Source of the DNA: an uncultured Ruminococcus sp.
GTDB taxonomy: Bacteria; Bacillota; Clostridia; Oscillospirales; CAG-272
NCBI GenBank assembly: GCA_902783755.1
Contig: CACZSC010000184.1
Span: forward strand, 1 to 16,762
Direction of reading: 5' to 3'
Length of the DNA stretch: 16,762 nt
Shown: piece by piece, positions 8,801 to 14,728 of the stretch
How positions within the stretch are numbered: the stretch's first letter is position 1
How the letters are laid out: each line of letters opens with the position of its first letter
Notes under the pieces: generated by a model
Seen by the model: only the letters and a program-made list of their open reading frames with translations
What the model was told of the DNA's origin: nothing
The model's database searches: none
Made by a program: the position numbers and the translations under genes

Positions 8801-11800
8801 CACTCGGTGGAATATCCCTGCGGATCCAGGCAAATCCAGCTTGACGCCGGTTTTACGGGCTTTGAGAACGTGAGGTACAGGGCCATATCGCCCCAGTAGC
8901 CTCTCGCGGTCTTGCCCATGTTCCTGTATTCCGCGGAAACGAACTCAGGAAGCTCTCCGCGGGCATTCTCGATCAAAGCTTCCCCTATTTCCTCGTTCCC
9001 CTCGGTCGTGTTTCCGAAGGGGTCGGTGGCTGAGATGTACATCGTGATATCTGTCGATGTCTCGAGTTTCGGAGACAGGACGCCCTCTATGGTCAGTTCA
9101 AGTATCCCGTTTTCGAACATGCCGCCGTAGACCCAGTCACATCTTGTCACAGTCCACACGGCGTTGATGGCCGTGATGCCGAAGGGGTTCTCGGGGACCG
9201 GGATGGAGGATCTGACCGTGGTCTCCATGTTCTGATCCGAAAACTCGAGATTACCTTCGTTATATGCCGCGACCGGGTCATACTGGAAGGTGAACACCGA
9301 ATCCTCTGCTCCGAGAAGAGACGAGTAATCCTCGTCGAACCATACTTTGAACGTCAGCGGATCCGAGATCGGACCGGGTATTCCTATATCTCTTCCGGAT
9401 TCCTCGGGGATCGTGAAACGGTTCGCGTACAGGCAGGTGTCGGTTATACCGGTCGTGACGGAGAATTTTCCGTCTGCTGCCTCTCCGTTAGCATAGCCTA
9501 TATACGGAGCGTATCCGTCGGCCAGAAGAGCGTATCCCGGGCCGCCTACGGGAACGACGTTTCCGTAGGTGTCCACCGCAATCACCACATAGTGTGTCAG
9601 GAAGCTTTCGTACTGTGCATATGTGTCGATGCGATGGGTGACTGAATACTCGTAACCCATTTCCGTCAGCGGGGTGAGAGCGGCGGTATAGGTGCCGTCA
9701 CCGTTCATCTCCATCTTGACAGGGTCGGTGGGAGCGATGGCTTCGTATACCCTGCCCTTTGCCTGGTAGAAGCCTTTGCACAGATAGAATGTCAGTCCTG
9801 CGGTGGAAACTCCGTCGTCGGGCGTGAAGCTCACCGTTATGTCAGAGTCCACGAGAGCTCCCGCTTCATAACGTTCCCAGCCCGTTAATTCGGGATCGCT
9901 GACTACGGTGCCTCTGATTTCTGTAGCCTGTACCGGGTGTACGGTGAGATAGACCGGATCCGAGACCTTTCCGTTGTAGTACCTGACCTGAACGGCGATA
10001 AGATTGTCCTTTCCGGATTCGATCTCGATATCGTCGTCATCTCTGGAATAGCTCTTGAGGGTCCTGCGTCCGTCTATCGTGAAGTTCAGACAGTACTGCC
10101 CGTAGTGTCTGGCGGCATCTTCAAGCTCAATGACGTTACCGTCATCGTCAGCCGTGAAGCAGTATTCGAGGTATCCTCTCAGGGCGTCCGGGTCTTCATC
10201 GTCCCACCGGTTGACGTCACGCTGCAGGTGGGTTATGGTGTCCGGATCCGATACGTTCCAGGCGACCACGTCATACTGCCCAAAGTGGTTGTCAAGCCAT
10301 TCGTCCAGTGCCGGGTCGCCGTTTGCGTCGAGGACCTGGAACATCATGCTGACAGCTCCGGTGGCAGGCACGTAGATTATATCTGCCGGGTCATAGTCCA
10401 TGAGTTGCGCCGGGAAAGTGGTGCTGAATTCGAATTCATGGTCGACGTACTCAACACCGTCTATGATGTCGTGTTCGTCAACATAATCCAGGATCGGCCG
10501 GTAGGACAGGAGTCCCGGTTCCACTTTTCCGGGCTCCGTCAGATCCATCATGATATTGTCGTCCCCTGTTCCGAAGGGAATGTAATACGGATACTCCGGG
10601 ACGGAATGTCTGGCCAGTACCAATCCGAAGCCTTCTTTGTCGAATATGTCTGTCTGGTACAGATCCGACTCATAGGGCAGGGTTATGGTCTGGGTGGAGC
10701 CGCTGCCGATGGAGCAGAGCTTATAATGCAGGAAGCCATACGTTATGTCACCATCATCATCCGTAACGTCGTGCATCGGTCCGTAGTCGTTGATCTGGTT
10801 GTCGGTATGTCCGTTCACTTTCCGGTTTATCGTGCTGGGGAAGTGGACCTGGCCGTACGGGACCCCGAAGGCGATGAAGGAATTGGACCAGTCTATGTCT
10901 TCGAGATCCCAGCCGCGCTTGTCCTGAATGGAGAATGTGACCTGATACCCGCCGAGAGTGTAGTTCAGAGTGTCGGTTCCGTATGCTTCGGAATAGCCGT
11001 AGAGGTATTCTTCATAATGATACCTGTCGTGATATGTGAATATACCCTCGTCGGCTGTGACCTGCCATATGAGATCGTTGTCCCTGTTCGACATGGGCAG
11101 GACGCGGATGGTGAATTCCTCCTTGTCCGCTGCGCTGCTGACGACGGCATACATCGTGTACGGGATATTGTCGTTGCCTCCGTTTGTTTCAGGCGCAGTG
11201 ACAGCGATCGAGTTGGTATTGCCCGCATATACGGTCACATGCAGTTCACCGTTGAATTCTTTATCCCAGGTGGCACCCAACTCGCCCCAGCTGAGGACTC
11301 TCTGATAGTATTGGTTGTATATTTGCATCATGTCAAGTTTCGGCTGGATCCTGGTCTGATCCTGTGTGAGGGGATACTCTTCGGTGCCGAACAGCAGATT
11401 TCCATGACCGTCGCTTACACCGAACGGAATCGCATCGTCGCCTCCAACTTTTGCCTCGTACCACATCATTCTCTGAAGAATGTTGGGATAATTGCCGGTA
11501 CCATGGTAGTCATCCGTCACAAACCACATCATATAATGATAGGGTTCGTCCCCTTTCTGTACGTCGAAGAGGAGTATGTCGTACGATTTATCCTCATGCC
11601 TTTCAGGATTGAACTGCGTTACTTCGATATATGGGATATCAACTATCTCCGTCGGATATTTCAGTGTATACTGAATTTTCTGAAGGTTGTAGTAGTATCG
11701 AGAAAGCTGTTTTACGGAGATATTGCCCGCGCAGTCCACGGACTTGAGCCAAAGGGTCTTGGAGAAATTGTCGCCTGCAGGCACATATTCTTTCAAAGAC

Positions 11801-14217
11801 AAATTTACCAGGGTTTCACCGGCGGTGAAACCAGATACGAGAAGCCATTCATCGCTGCTTGATGAATACATGACTTCAGGATCGTCAGCCCAGAGGTAGA
11901 AGAAGGACTGGATTCCTCCCGGATCATCTACGTAGACCGGGACCTCAAGCCTTCCGCGGTTATATGTGCTCTCAAATTCTCTTGTGGCGTTGTAACTGGA
12001 CATATATGGACCTCTGGTGTCAAACGAAACGCCGTCAATGAGTTCCGTGCGCTTGACGCTGTTTCCGGCGTAGTCAGACAGCACGAAGTCAATGGTAAGA
12101 CCGTGAAAGTTGTAGGCTTCCCCGTCGATCATCTGTATATGCAGGTACTGCTGGGTTTCAGTTTCAGTGAAAGTGTATGATTCGCCGGACTTGACCGTGA
12201 CCCATGACTTATCATTAGCGGCAGGGGGTGCTGCATTTGTGGAAACAGCGCACTGCACAGTGGGCGTGGTCCTGCCGGGGTCCCGGAAGGATATGCGTCC
12301 TACCATTTTCTTCGCACCGGATCCGCCGGTACCGTCGCTGACCATGAACGGTACGGTGATCGTGCTGTTTATTCCGTTCTGGATACCGGCATCCACAGTG
12401 ACCACGGGCCCTACGGTATCGATGACATAGTGCTCGGCCGGGCTAAGCTTATCGGCAATCTTCTTCTCGGCCAGGTGCTGGTTCTCAAGAGCCACGTTTC
12501 CGGAGTGGTCCGTAGTGTTTGCCCGGTAGGTGATCGAGACTACCTTAATATATGTGTCGCCGTCCGTCAGGTGCATGCCGGGTTGTATGACGGTCCTCGT
12601 GCTGCTCTCGAGCACGCTTACCCTGCCGTCCGATGCACCGAGTCCGTATTCGCTTCCCACATTGCTTGCCGGGACAGACCCGAGGCTCCTCATGGAGACG
12701 GTCACCGGATTGTTGTTCGAATCCAGAAGGTTCGTGGTGACGGTCGCGACATTGGTGTAATATTCGTAATTTATGATTTCGTTCATGTATACTTTCACCA
12801 TGAACGAGTCGTTCACGCCCAGATAGGAGTCACTGTTGTCGGTCCAGAACGGGCTGTCCTCGGTGATGCCATCTGCTTTCTTGTATTCCTTGATTGCGGT
12901 GTTGTTCGTCTGAGCGTCTATGACGACCTTCGCGACATAAGGCTTTTCAGCGTCGATGCTGAAGTTCGTCGCGGGTTTTGCGTTGACGAGGGAGTTCCCG
13001 GCTATGTCGGTGACGTAGCTCGTGGCCCTGTCATATCCCTTGCGGTCGGTGACGCTGCTGGGCTTGGTTACCGTGAAGTTCCCGCTGCTTTTCACCTGGA
13101 CGAGGCTGATGTCTGCCGACGAGTGGCAGAGAGCAGTCCCGCCTGAAGGAGCCATTGAAAGGTCAAGGGAGGTTATGTTCTGCAGACCTGTCATGGTCTC
13201 CGGCACATGGTATACGAACGTGAGCTCGTATTTTGCGCTTGTACTCGTGTTAGTGTTGGGATTGTAGCTCCAGATACCGCTGCTTTCCAGCCTGGAAAGC
13301 TGGGCGTAGAGATAAGTCGAGGAGCCGTTGACCAGCAGGCCGATATATATGTTGCCCTTGCCGCTGGCGCTGTCATCCGCGAAACGTACGGGCTCGCTCA
13401 GCTTCAGGACTATCTGGATATCGTCACCAGGCTTGAAGTCTGAGCAGGCGGTCCCGTTCTTTCTGGTCTCCACGCTCCTTACGGTCGGGGACTGTCCATC
13501 GTAGAAGCCCACGAAGCAGCCGCTTGCCCATCCGCCGCAGGTACAGGTCTTGTCACCTCCGTCATAAAGGGTGCTCTGGTTCGTGAAAGTCAGGACGGCG
13601 TCGTTGCGCCTGAAGTTCCAGGTGGACTGCCCGTTGATCCACACGTATGCTGATTGATTTCCGTTGAAAACGGATGGCAGGTCCTTGTATTGCTTGTTTC
13701 CCTTGCGGACGTTCTCGGTGCCGCTGTAGTCAGCATGCTGCCAGGCGTAGTACTCTTTGTTGGAACCGTTCAGTTCCTTTGAAAAGTACAGGGTGGATGT
13801 CATACGCCCCGTGACTTTCTGGGAGTACCAGCCGAGAAATCCCCAGCTGTGTTTGTGAAAATTGTTCTTCAGTGTCGTCGAGTAGCTGACCTGAAGTTCG
13901 CTGGTCTGGTCGCTGAGCAGAGCCAGATTGGTGCTTCCGAACCCGCTCCAGGTATAGGAACTGGTGGAGCCCACCGATGTCTTATATCTCAGACTTCCGA
14001 ACTTCCCCGCTTCGACGGCGTTGTATCTCGCGTCGCTGAGCACAGACTGGTAGAAGTCCCCGTTGCCTCCTGTCGCCCCGTTGAGTATCGCGACTTCAGG
14101 GTAGGGGTATCTGATGTACGTAGGGTCTGCGGCCTGCACACCGGTGGTCAGCGCCGGGATAAGCGCTGCGACCATGCACAGAACCATCAACACAGGTACA
14201 ATGCGTTTGGCTTTCAT
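5890..14217 (-). CDS. Giant secreted Ig-like repeat protein, 2775 aa
   Basis: This is a complete gene. The start at 14217 has GGGAGGA six bases upstream and opens a signal peptide (MKAKR, hydrophobic core, probable cleavage after VQA at 27-29). The mature protein is mostly repeated beta-sandwich modules. Many end in D-x-x-G-N (404, 570, 715, 828, about 1549, 1732, 1825 and further copies), and new ones open with D-(T/S)-x-(A/G)-P-V (600, about 2038, 2165 and 2492). This is the pattern of bacterial Ig-like domains. Residues about 2586-2680 resemble a DUF5011/HYR-type module (GIYEVPYTVTDSTGH). A cysteine group C225, C227, C234, C258 lies in the N-terminal part. Residues about 833-1549 lack the repeat motif, are acidic and tyrosine-rich, and match nothing I recognise. 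The protein ends in YITIVYIEK with no LPXTG motif, TM tail, SLH or dockerin signature, so it is secreted or held by a partner. An adhesin or matrix role is inference. It sits between the mini-ORF (4-base overlap) and the second giant (13 bases). Confidence 0.95.
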   Translation of the reverse strand: MKAKRIVPVLMVLCMVAALIPALTTGVQAADPTYIRYPYPEVAILNGATGGNGDFYQSVLSDARYNAVEAGKFGSLRYKTSVGSTSSYTWSGFGSTNLALLSDQTSELQVSYSTTLKNNFHKHSWGFLGWYSQKVTGRMTSTLYFSKELNGSNKEYYAWQHADYSGTENVRKGNKQYKDLPSVFNGNQSAYVWINGQSTWNFRRNDAVLTFTNQSTLYDGGDKTCTCGGWASGCFVGFYDGQSPTVRSVETRKNGTACSDFKPGDDIQIVLKLSEPVRFADDSASGKGNIYIGLLVNGSSTYLYAQLSRLESSGIWSYNPNTNTSTSAKYELTFVYHVPETMTGLQNITSLDLSMAPSGGTALCHSSADISLVQVKSSGNFTVTKPSSVTDRKGYDRATSYVTDIAGNSLVNAKPATNFSIDAEKPYVAKVVIDAQTNNTAIKEYKKADGITEDSPFWTDNSDSYLGVNDSFMVKVYMNEIINYEYYTNVATVTTNLLDSNNNPVTVSMRSLGSVPASNVGSEYGLGASDGRVSVLESSTRTVIQPGMHLTDGDTYIKVVSITYRANTTDHSGNVALENQHLAEKKIADKLSPAEHYVIDTVGPVVTVDAGIQNGINSTITVPFMVSDGTGGSGAKKMVGRISFRDPGRTTPTVQCAVSTNAAPPAANDKSWVTVKSGESYTFTETETQQYLHIQMIDGEAYNFHGLTIDFVLSDYAGNSVKRTELIDGVSFDTRGPYMSSYNATREFESTYNRGRLEVPVYVDDPGGIQSFFYLWADDPEVMYSSSSDEWLLVSGFTAGETLVNLSLKEYVPAGDNFSKTLWLKSVDCAGNISVKQLSRYYYNLQKIQYTLKYPTEIVDIPYIEVTQFNPERHEDKSYDILLFDVQKGDEPYHYMMWFVTDDYHGTGNYPNILQRMMWYEAKVGGDDAIPFGVSDGHGNLLFGTEEYPLTQDQTRIQPKLDMMQIYNQYYQRVLSWGELGATWDKEFNGELHVTVYAGNTNSIAVTAPETNGGNDNIPYTMYAVVSSAADKEEFTIRVLPMSNRDNDLIWQVTADEGIFTYHDRYHYEEYLYGYSEAYGTDTLNYTLGGYQVTFSIQDKRGWDLEDIDWSNSFIAFGVPYGQVHFPSTINRKVNGHTDNQINDYGPMHDVTDDDGDITYGFLHYKLCSIGSGSTQTITLPYESDLYQTDIFDKEGFGLVLARHSVPEYPYYIPFGTGDDNIMMDLTEPGKVEPGLLSYRPILDYVDEHDIIDGVEYVDHEFEFSTTFPAQLMDYDPADIIYVPATGAVSMMFQVLDANGDPALDEWLDNHFGQYDVVAWNVSDPDTITHLQRDVNRWDDEDPDALRGYLEYCFTADDDGNVIELEDAARHYGQYCLNFTIDGRRTLKSYSRDDDDIEIESGKDNLIAVQVRYYNGKVSDPVYLTVHPVQATEIRGTVVSDPELTGWERYEAGALVDSDITVSFTPDDGVSTAGLTFYLCKGFYQAKGRVYEAIAPTDPVKMEMNGDGTYTAALTPLTEMGYEYSVTHRIDTYAQYESFLTHYVVIAVDTYGNVVPVGGPGYALLADGYAPYIGYANGEAADGKFSVTTGITDTCLYANRFTIPEESGRDIGIPGPISDPLTFKVWFDEDYSSLLGAEDSVFTFQYDPVAAYNEGNLEFSDQNMETTVRSSIPVPENPFGITAINAVWTVTRCDWVYGGMFENGILELTIEGVLSPKLETSTDITMYISATDPFGNTTEGNEEIGEALIENARGELPEFVSAEYRNMGKTARGYWGDMALYLTFSKPVKPASSWICLDPQGYSTEWADSFPIWKDGTWTLSYYDVFGNSYEEEITLTDVFGDYGFDLEIGETAYTTEPFTIKVSEIGTDKLILFKMNDDPEDIPEIHSSWDASLDITENGDYMVYNYRGTGGYWVAYANNMTVRNESDQLIIHVRNVVTGGPEETIRLFFHDIMEEFVAGSPEQPTGERHDAVTISYSTDRETTPKDNTDTSKTFHPGDDDSFEFIYHDDVTDADFYIRGRLSDYGITLVPPEEPVVDTIAPVIRTVSIWKQIGPSFKQGDTVTGSFTEAQIEEAFSENRTGWAGGYDLVLNVYDDSRWKLVLCSSEPTSLTYTTENAAIAGVALEGNSVLITPEITASEFWIAAVDESGNFSSIRISKSWLRLDSAAPVITATEPEQTNMYEATIYFKVTDDHSYGEYLTVTGEGVEANTGANSAEYPYKIRFTKNTTGDGVRVTAADAVGNTTYKYFTVSSIDETATELTVTWTPCFKSTVTGDLDETSPTTGPVNTSIIAHITSSKPISAVSGTVTATNSQYGYTDVEDINGAYLVHYNKTDWTVDVYFTDSYTYVDDGTGNWVLVPVALDAEVIITAPNGADRSCILHVSPGAVDTMPPDIEDGNIDYLYRLKDNGDPYPVPYGFEVELKFNEDTYLVNGDFADPTKLIRKGEVFSYISYENREYTAVAMDKAGNNMHGSRPNELQISPPVDYQTVVDSAAPVISIIDEDSLPHYTANPITVNVRIDEKSGIDSVRVDDTTNVAIGTMTEETGTDGVKYYKVPLTVKVNGNYSVTVTDTAGNETSLTFSISSIDLTLPTVRFATSTVSLREDSSETELRALLNYDPDTIFLWDNVDSLATLTGTLTYDISGVDLGNAGIYEVPYTVTDSTGHEGTATRYVRVVSKLLPEIKIDGKLTDYNGTVGMKAGTHTLEVGNLGIANEPYKIKLIRGIWTVGQMKYVNDSIGVNVDGTFDLTGEGFYTLYILTQSRVSYITIVYIEK

Positions 14218-14270
14218 AGGATATCCTCCCTTGCTTTCCGCTTGGAAAATGTTTTGATAATGTTTTTCAT
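14214..14270 (-). CDS. 18-residue small ORF (possible leader peptide) overlapping the giant gene start
   Basis: ATG at 14270-14268 opens the peptide MKNIIKTFSKRKAREDIL, and the TGA stop at 14216-14214 overlaps the next ATG as ATGA. The ORF has its own strong ribosome binding site (AGGAGGG at 14285-14279, eight bases before the ATG). The peptide is basic (six Lys/Arg in 18) with no export signal. Its 3' half contains the ribosome binding site of the 2775-residue gene, so ribosomes translating it would cross that site. This geometry fits a translated leader that couples or tunes expression of the giant gene. I do not recognise the peptide. It could instead be a chance frame, but the good ribosome binding site combined with the exact ATGA overlap makes that less likely. 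Confidence 0.6.
   Translation of the reverse strand: MKNIIKTFSKRKAREDIL
14224..14230 (-). promoter_or_regulatory. Ribosome binding site of the 2775-aa gene
   Basis: GGGAGGA on the minus strand lies six bases before the ATG at 14217. It decides the start of the giant gene and lies wholly inside the 18-codon mini-ORF, so its availability may depend on translation of that ORF. Confidence 0.85.
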
Positions 14271-14278
14271 TCGTTTGG

Positions 14279-14285
14279 CCCTCCT
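14279..14285 (-). promoter_or_regulatory. Ribosome binding site of the 18-codon ORF
   Basis: AGGAGGG on the minus strand lies eight bases before the ATG at 14270. It is too far (over 60 bases) from the giant gene start at 14217 to serve it, so its presence argues that the mini-ORF is translated. Confidence 0.7.
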
Positions 14286-14290
14286 GTTTT

Positions 14291-14308
14291 CTGATCTTAC
14301 CGGATCAG
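14291..14308 (-). other. Inverted repeat over the stop codon of the DUF2442-like gene
   Basis: CTGATC and GATCAG flank a six-base loop, giving a 6-bp hairpin that includes the TGA stop (14307-14305). No run of T follows in the direction of transcription (the next bases are AAAACAGGAG), so it is not a convincing terminator. It could mark an RNA processing or partial attenuation point between the small first gene and the giant genes, or be chance. Confidence 0.35.
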
Positions 14309-14550
14309 TCCATCATAAGGGCGTCGAGCAGCTCTCCGCAGTAGACCCAGAAGGTAGTCCTTCCGTCCGTCCAGACTACTTTGTCGCCCTCCGCCTTTGC
14401 GGTGGCGAACATTTCCTCGGACGAGAGGCAGGAAAACCTCAGGGTCCTGACCCGCTGCTCCATGTTGACGAGTGCGGTGCTCCCGTTCCGGAAATCCAGC
14501 CGGATCCGGTATCCGGGGAGCGCTTTTACCTCAGTGAGCGAAGTACTCAT
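14305..14550 (-). CDS. DUF2442-like small protein, 81 aa
   Basis: The start at 14550 was chosen over an in-frame ATG at 14613 because AAGGAGG (14566-14560) lies nine bases before it, while the longer form has no ribosome binding site. The product has no signal peptide or membrane segment and should be cytoplasmic. Its layout fits DUF2442: V-K-A-L-P-x-Y-x-I-x-L-x-F-x-N-G near the start (residues 8-23), a middle RF..L..EE.F (about 38-48), and a V-V-W-x-D-G strand (about 57-63). The usual family length is about 80 residues. DUF2442 proteins are small, mostly uncharacterised, and often lie beside DUF4160 genes in putative toxin-antitoxin-like pairs; no such partner is visible here. It is the first gene after the regulator's terminator. 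The mini-ORF starts 34 bases downstream, so it probably shares the giant-protein transcript. A regulatory or chaperone-like role is guesswork. Confidence 0.75.
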   Translation of the reverse strand: MSTSLTEVKALPGYRIRLDFRNGSTALVNMEQRVRTLRFSCLSSEEMFATAKAEGDKVVWTDGRTTFWVYCGELLDALMMD

Positions 14551-14559
14551 GATCGGCAG

Positions 14560-14566
14560 CCTCCTT
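14560..14566 (-). promoter_or_regulatory. Ribosome binding site fixing the DUF2442-like start
   Basis: AAGGAGG on the minus strand, nine bases before the ATG at 14550. The alternative ATG at 14613 has only GATGCGGACCTGTTCTC before it, which contains no usable site. Confidence 0.8.
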
Positions 14567-14593
14567 GGGACAATGAGTGATCGTATAGCTTGC

Positions 14594-14608
14594 TGTATAC
14601 AATATACA
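14594..14608. promoter_or_regulatory. 15-bp AT-rich palindrome in the leader/promoter region
   Basis: TGTATA-CAA-TATACA is a perfect inverted repeat of two 6-base arms around three bases. It lies 44 bases upstream of the DUF2442-like start. It could be an operator for a dimeric regulator or contain an alternative -10 element (TATATT on the minus strand), though no good -35 is spaced for that. Assignment is uncertain. Confidence 0.4.
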
Positions 14609-14627
14609 CCCATGAGAACAGGTCCGC

Positions 14628-14649
14628 ATCACCCGAAAGGGTGATTTTT
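14628..14649. other. Perfect 7-bp hairpin followed by TTTT on the plus strand
   Basis: ATCACCC-GAAA-GGGTGAT forms a 7-bp stem with a four-base loop. On the plus strand it is followed by TTTT, giving a small intrinsic-terminator shape that faces away from all genes here and toward the regulator's 3' end. On the minus strand it is preceded by a run of A and would sit within the first bases of a transcript made from the promoter proposed at 14660-14688. There it could act as a 5' stabilising stem, with a TTTC loop. One arm is also a copy of the GGGTGA box seen at 14680-14685. Confidence 0.55.
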
Positions 14650-14659
14650 CAGTTTTGTA

Positions 14660-14688
14660 TATATAAATTTTGTGAAAAAGGGTGAAAA
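14660..14688 (-). promoter_or_regulatory. Candidate promoter of the DUF2442-giant protein operon
   Basis: On the minus strand TTTTCA (14688-14683) and TATATA (14665-14660) are separated by 17 bases, a weak -35 with a fair -10 for a housekeeping sigma factor. Transcription would begin near 14653 and give a leader of about 100 bases that starts with the hairpin at 14645-14628. The weak -35 lies in the second copy of a tandem 10-bp box, which would suit activator-dependent control. Read by eye only. Confidence 0.4.
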
Positions 14689-14690
14689 AG
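14671..14690. repeat. Tandem 10-bp repeat TGTGAAAAAG / GGTGAAAAAG
   Basis: Two adjacent 10-base copies differ at one position. Ten bases is one helical turn, so proteins bound to both would lie on the same DNA face. The block covers the proposed -35 and part of the spacer of the operon promoter. A further GGGTGA lies at 14639-14644, 41 bases (about four turns) from the GGGTGA at 14680-14685. This fits binding boxes for the neighbouring MalT-like regulator, whose relatives bind short directional boxes, but no match to a known site is claimed. Confidence 0.55.
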
Positions 14691-14717
14691 TTCCGTCACA
14701 CGGAAGCGCGGCGGAAC
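14685..14717 (-). terminator. Intrinsic terminator of the LuxR-family gene
   Basis: Twelve bases after the TAG stop the minus strand gives GTTCCG (14717-14712), then CGGAAC (14695-14690), directly followed by TTTTT (14689-14685). A shorter alternative stem TTCCG-tgtga-CGGAA uses the same right arm. The location just past the stop and the T run support termination. The T run overlaps the proposed -35 of the next operon. Confidence 0.6.
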
Positions 14718-14728
14718 AAAACCTCACA

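Noticed and set aside
10294..10329. EF-hand-like loop DANGDPALDEWL in the first giant protein
   Set aside because: The spacing of acidic residues fits at first, but position 6 is Pro and position 12 is Leu rather than Glu/Asp, and no paired loop is seen, so calcium binding by an EF-hand or dockerin is not supported.
9937..11862. A 641-codon open frame on the plus strand
   Set aside because: It lies exactly in register opposite the 2775-residue gene, where a stop needs a sense TTA, CTA or TCA codon. These codons are scarce in this gene, so long antisense frames arise by codon bias. Its translation lacks domain or signal features and it sits inside a convincing minus-strand gene.
13849..14580. 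A 243-codon plus-strand frame crossing the mini-ORF and the DUF2442-like gene
   Set aside because: It overlaps three minus-strand genes with good ribosome binding sites. Its product resembles no family I know.
14551..14613. A longer start (ATG at 14613) for the DUF2442-like protein
   Set aside because: No ribosome binding site precedes it, and the extra 21 residues fall in the AT-rich control region with the palindrome. AAGGAGG before the ATG at 14550 decides the start.
14628..14649. The GAAA hairpin as terminator of the regulator gene
   Set aside because: On the minus strand no T run follows it (the next bases are GCGG). The stem with TTTTT at 14685-14717 suits that role better.
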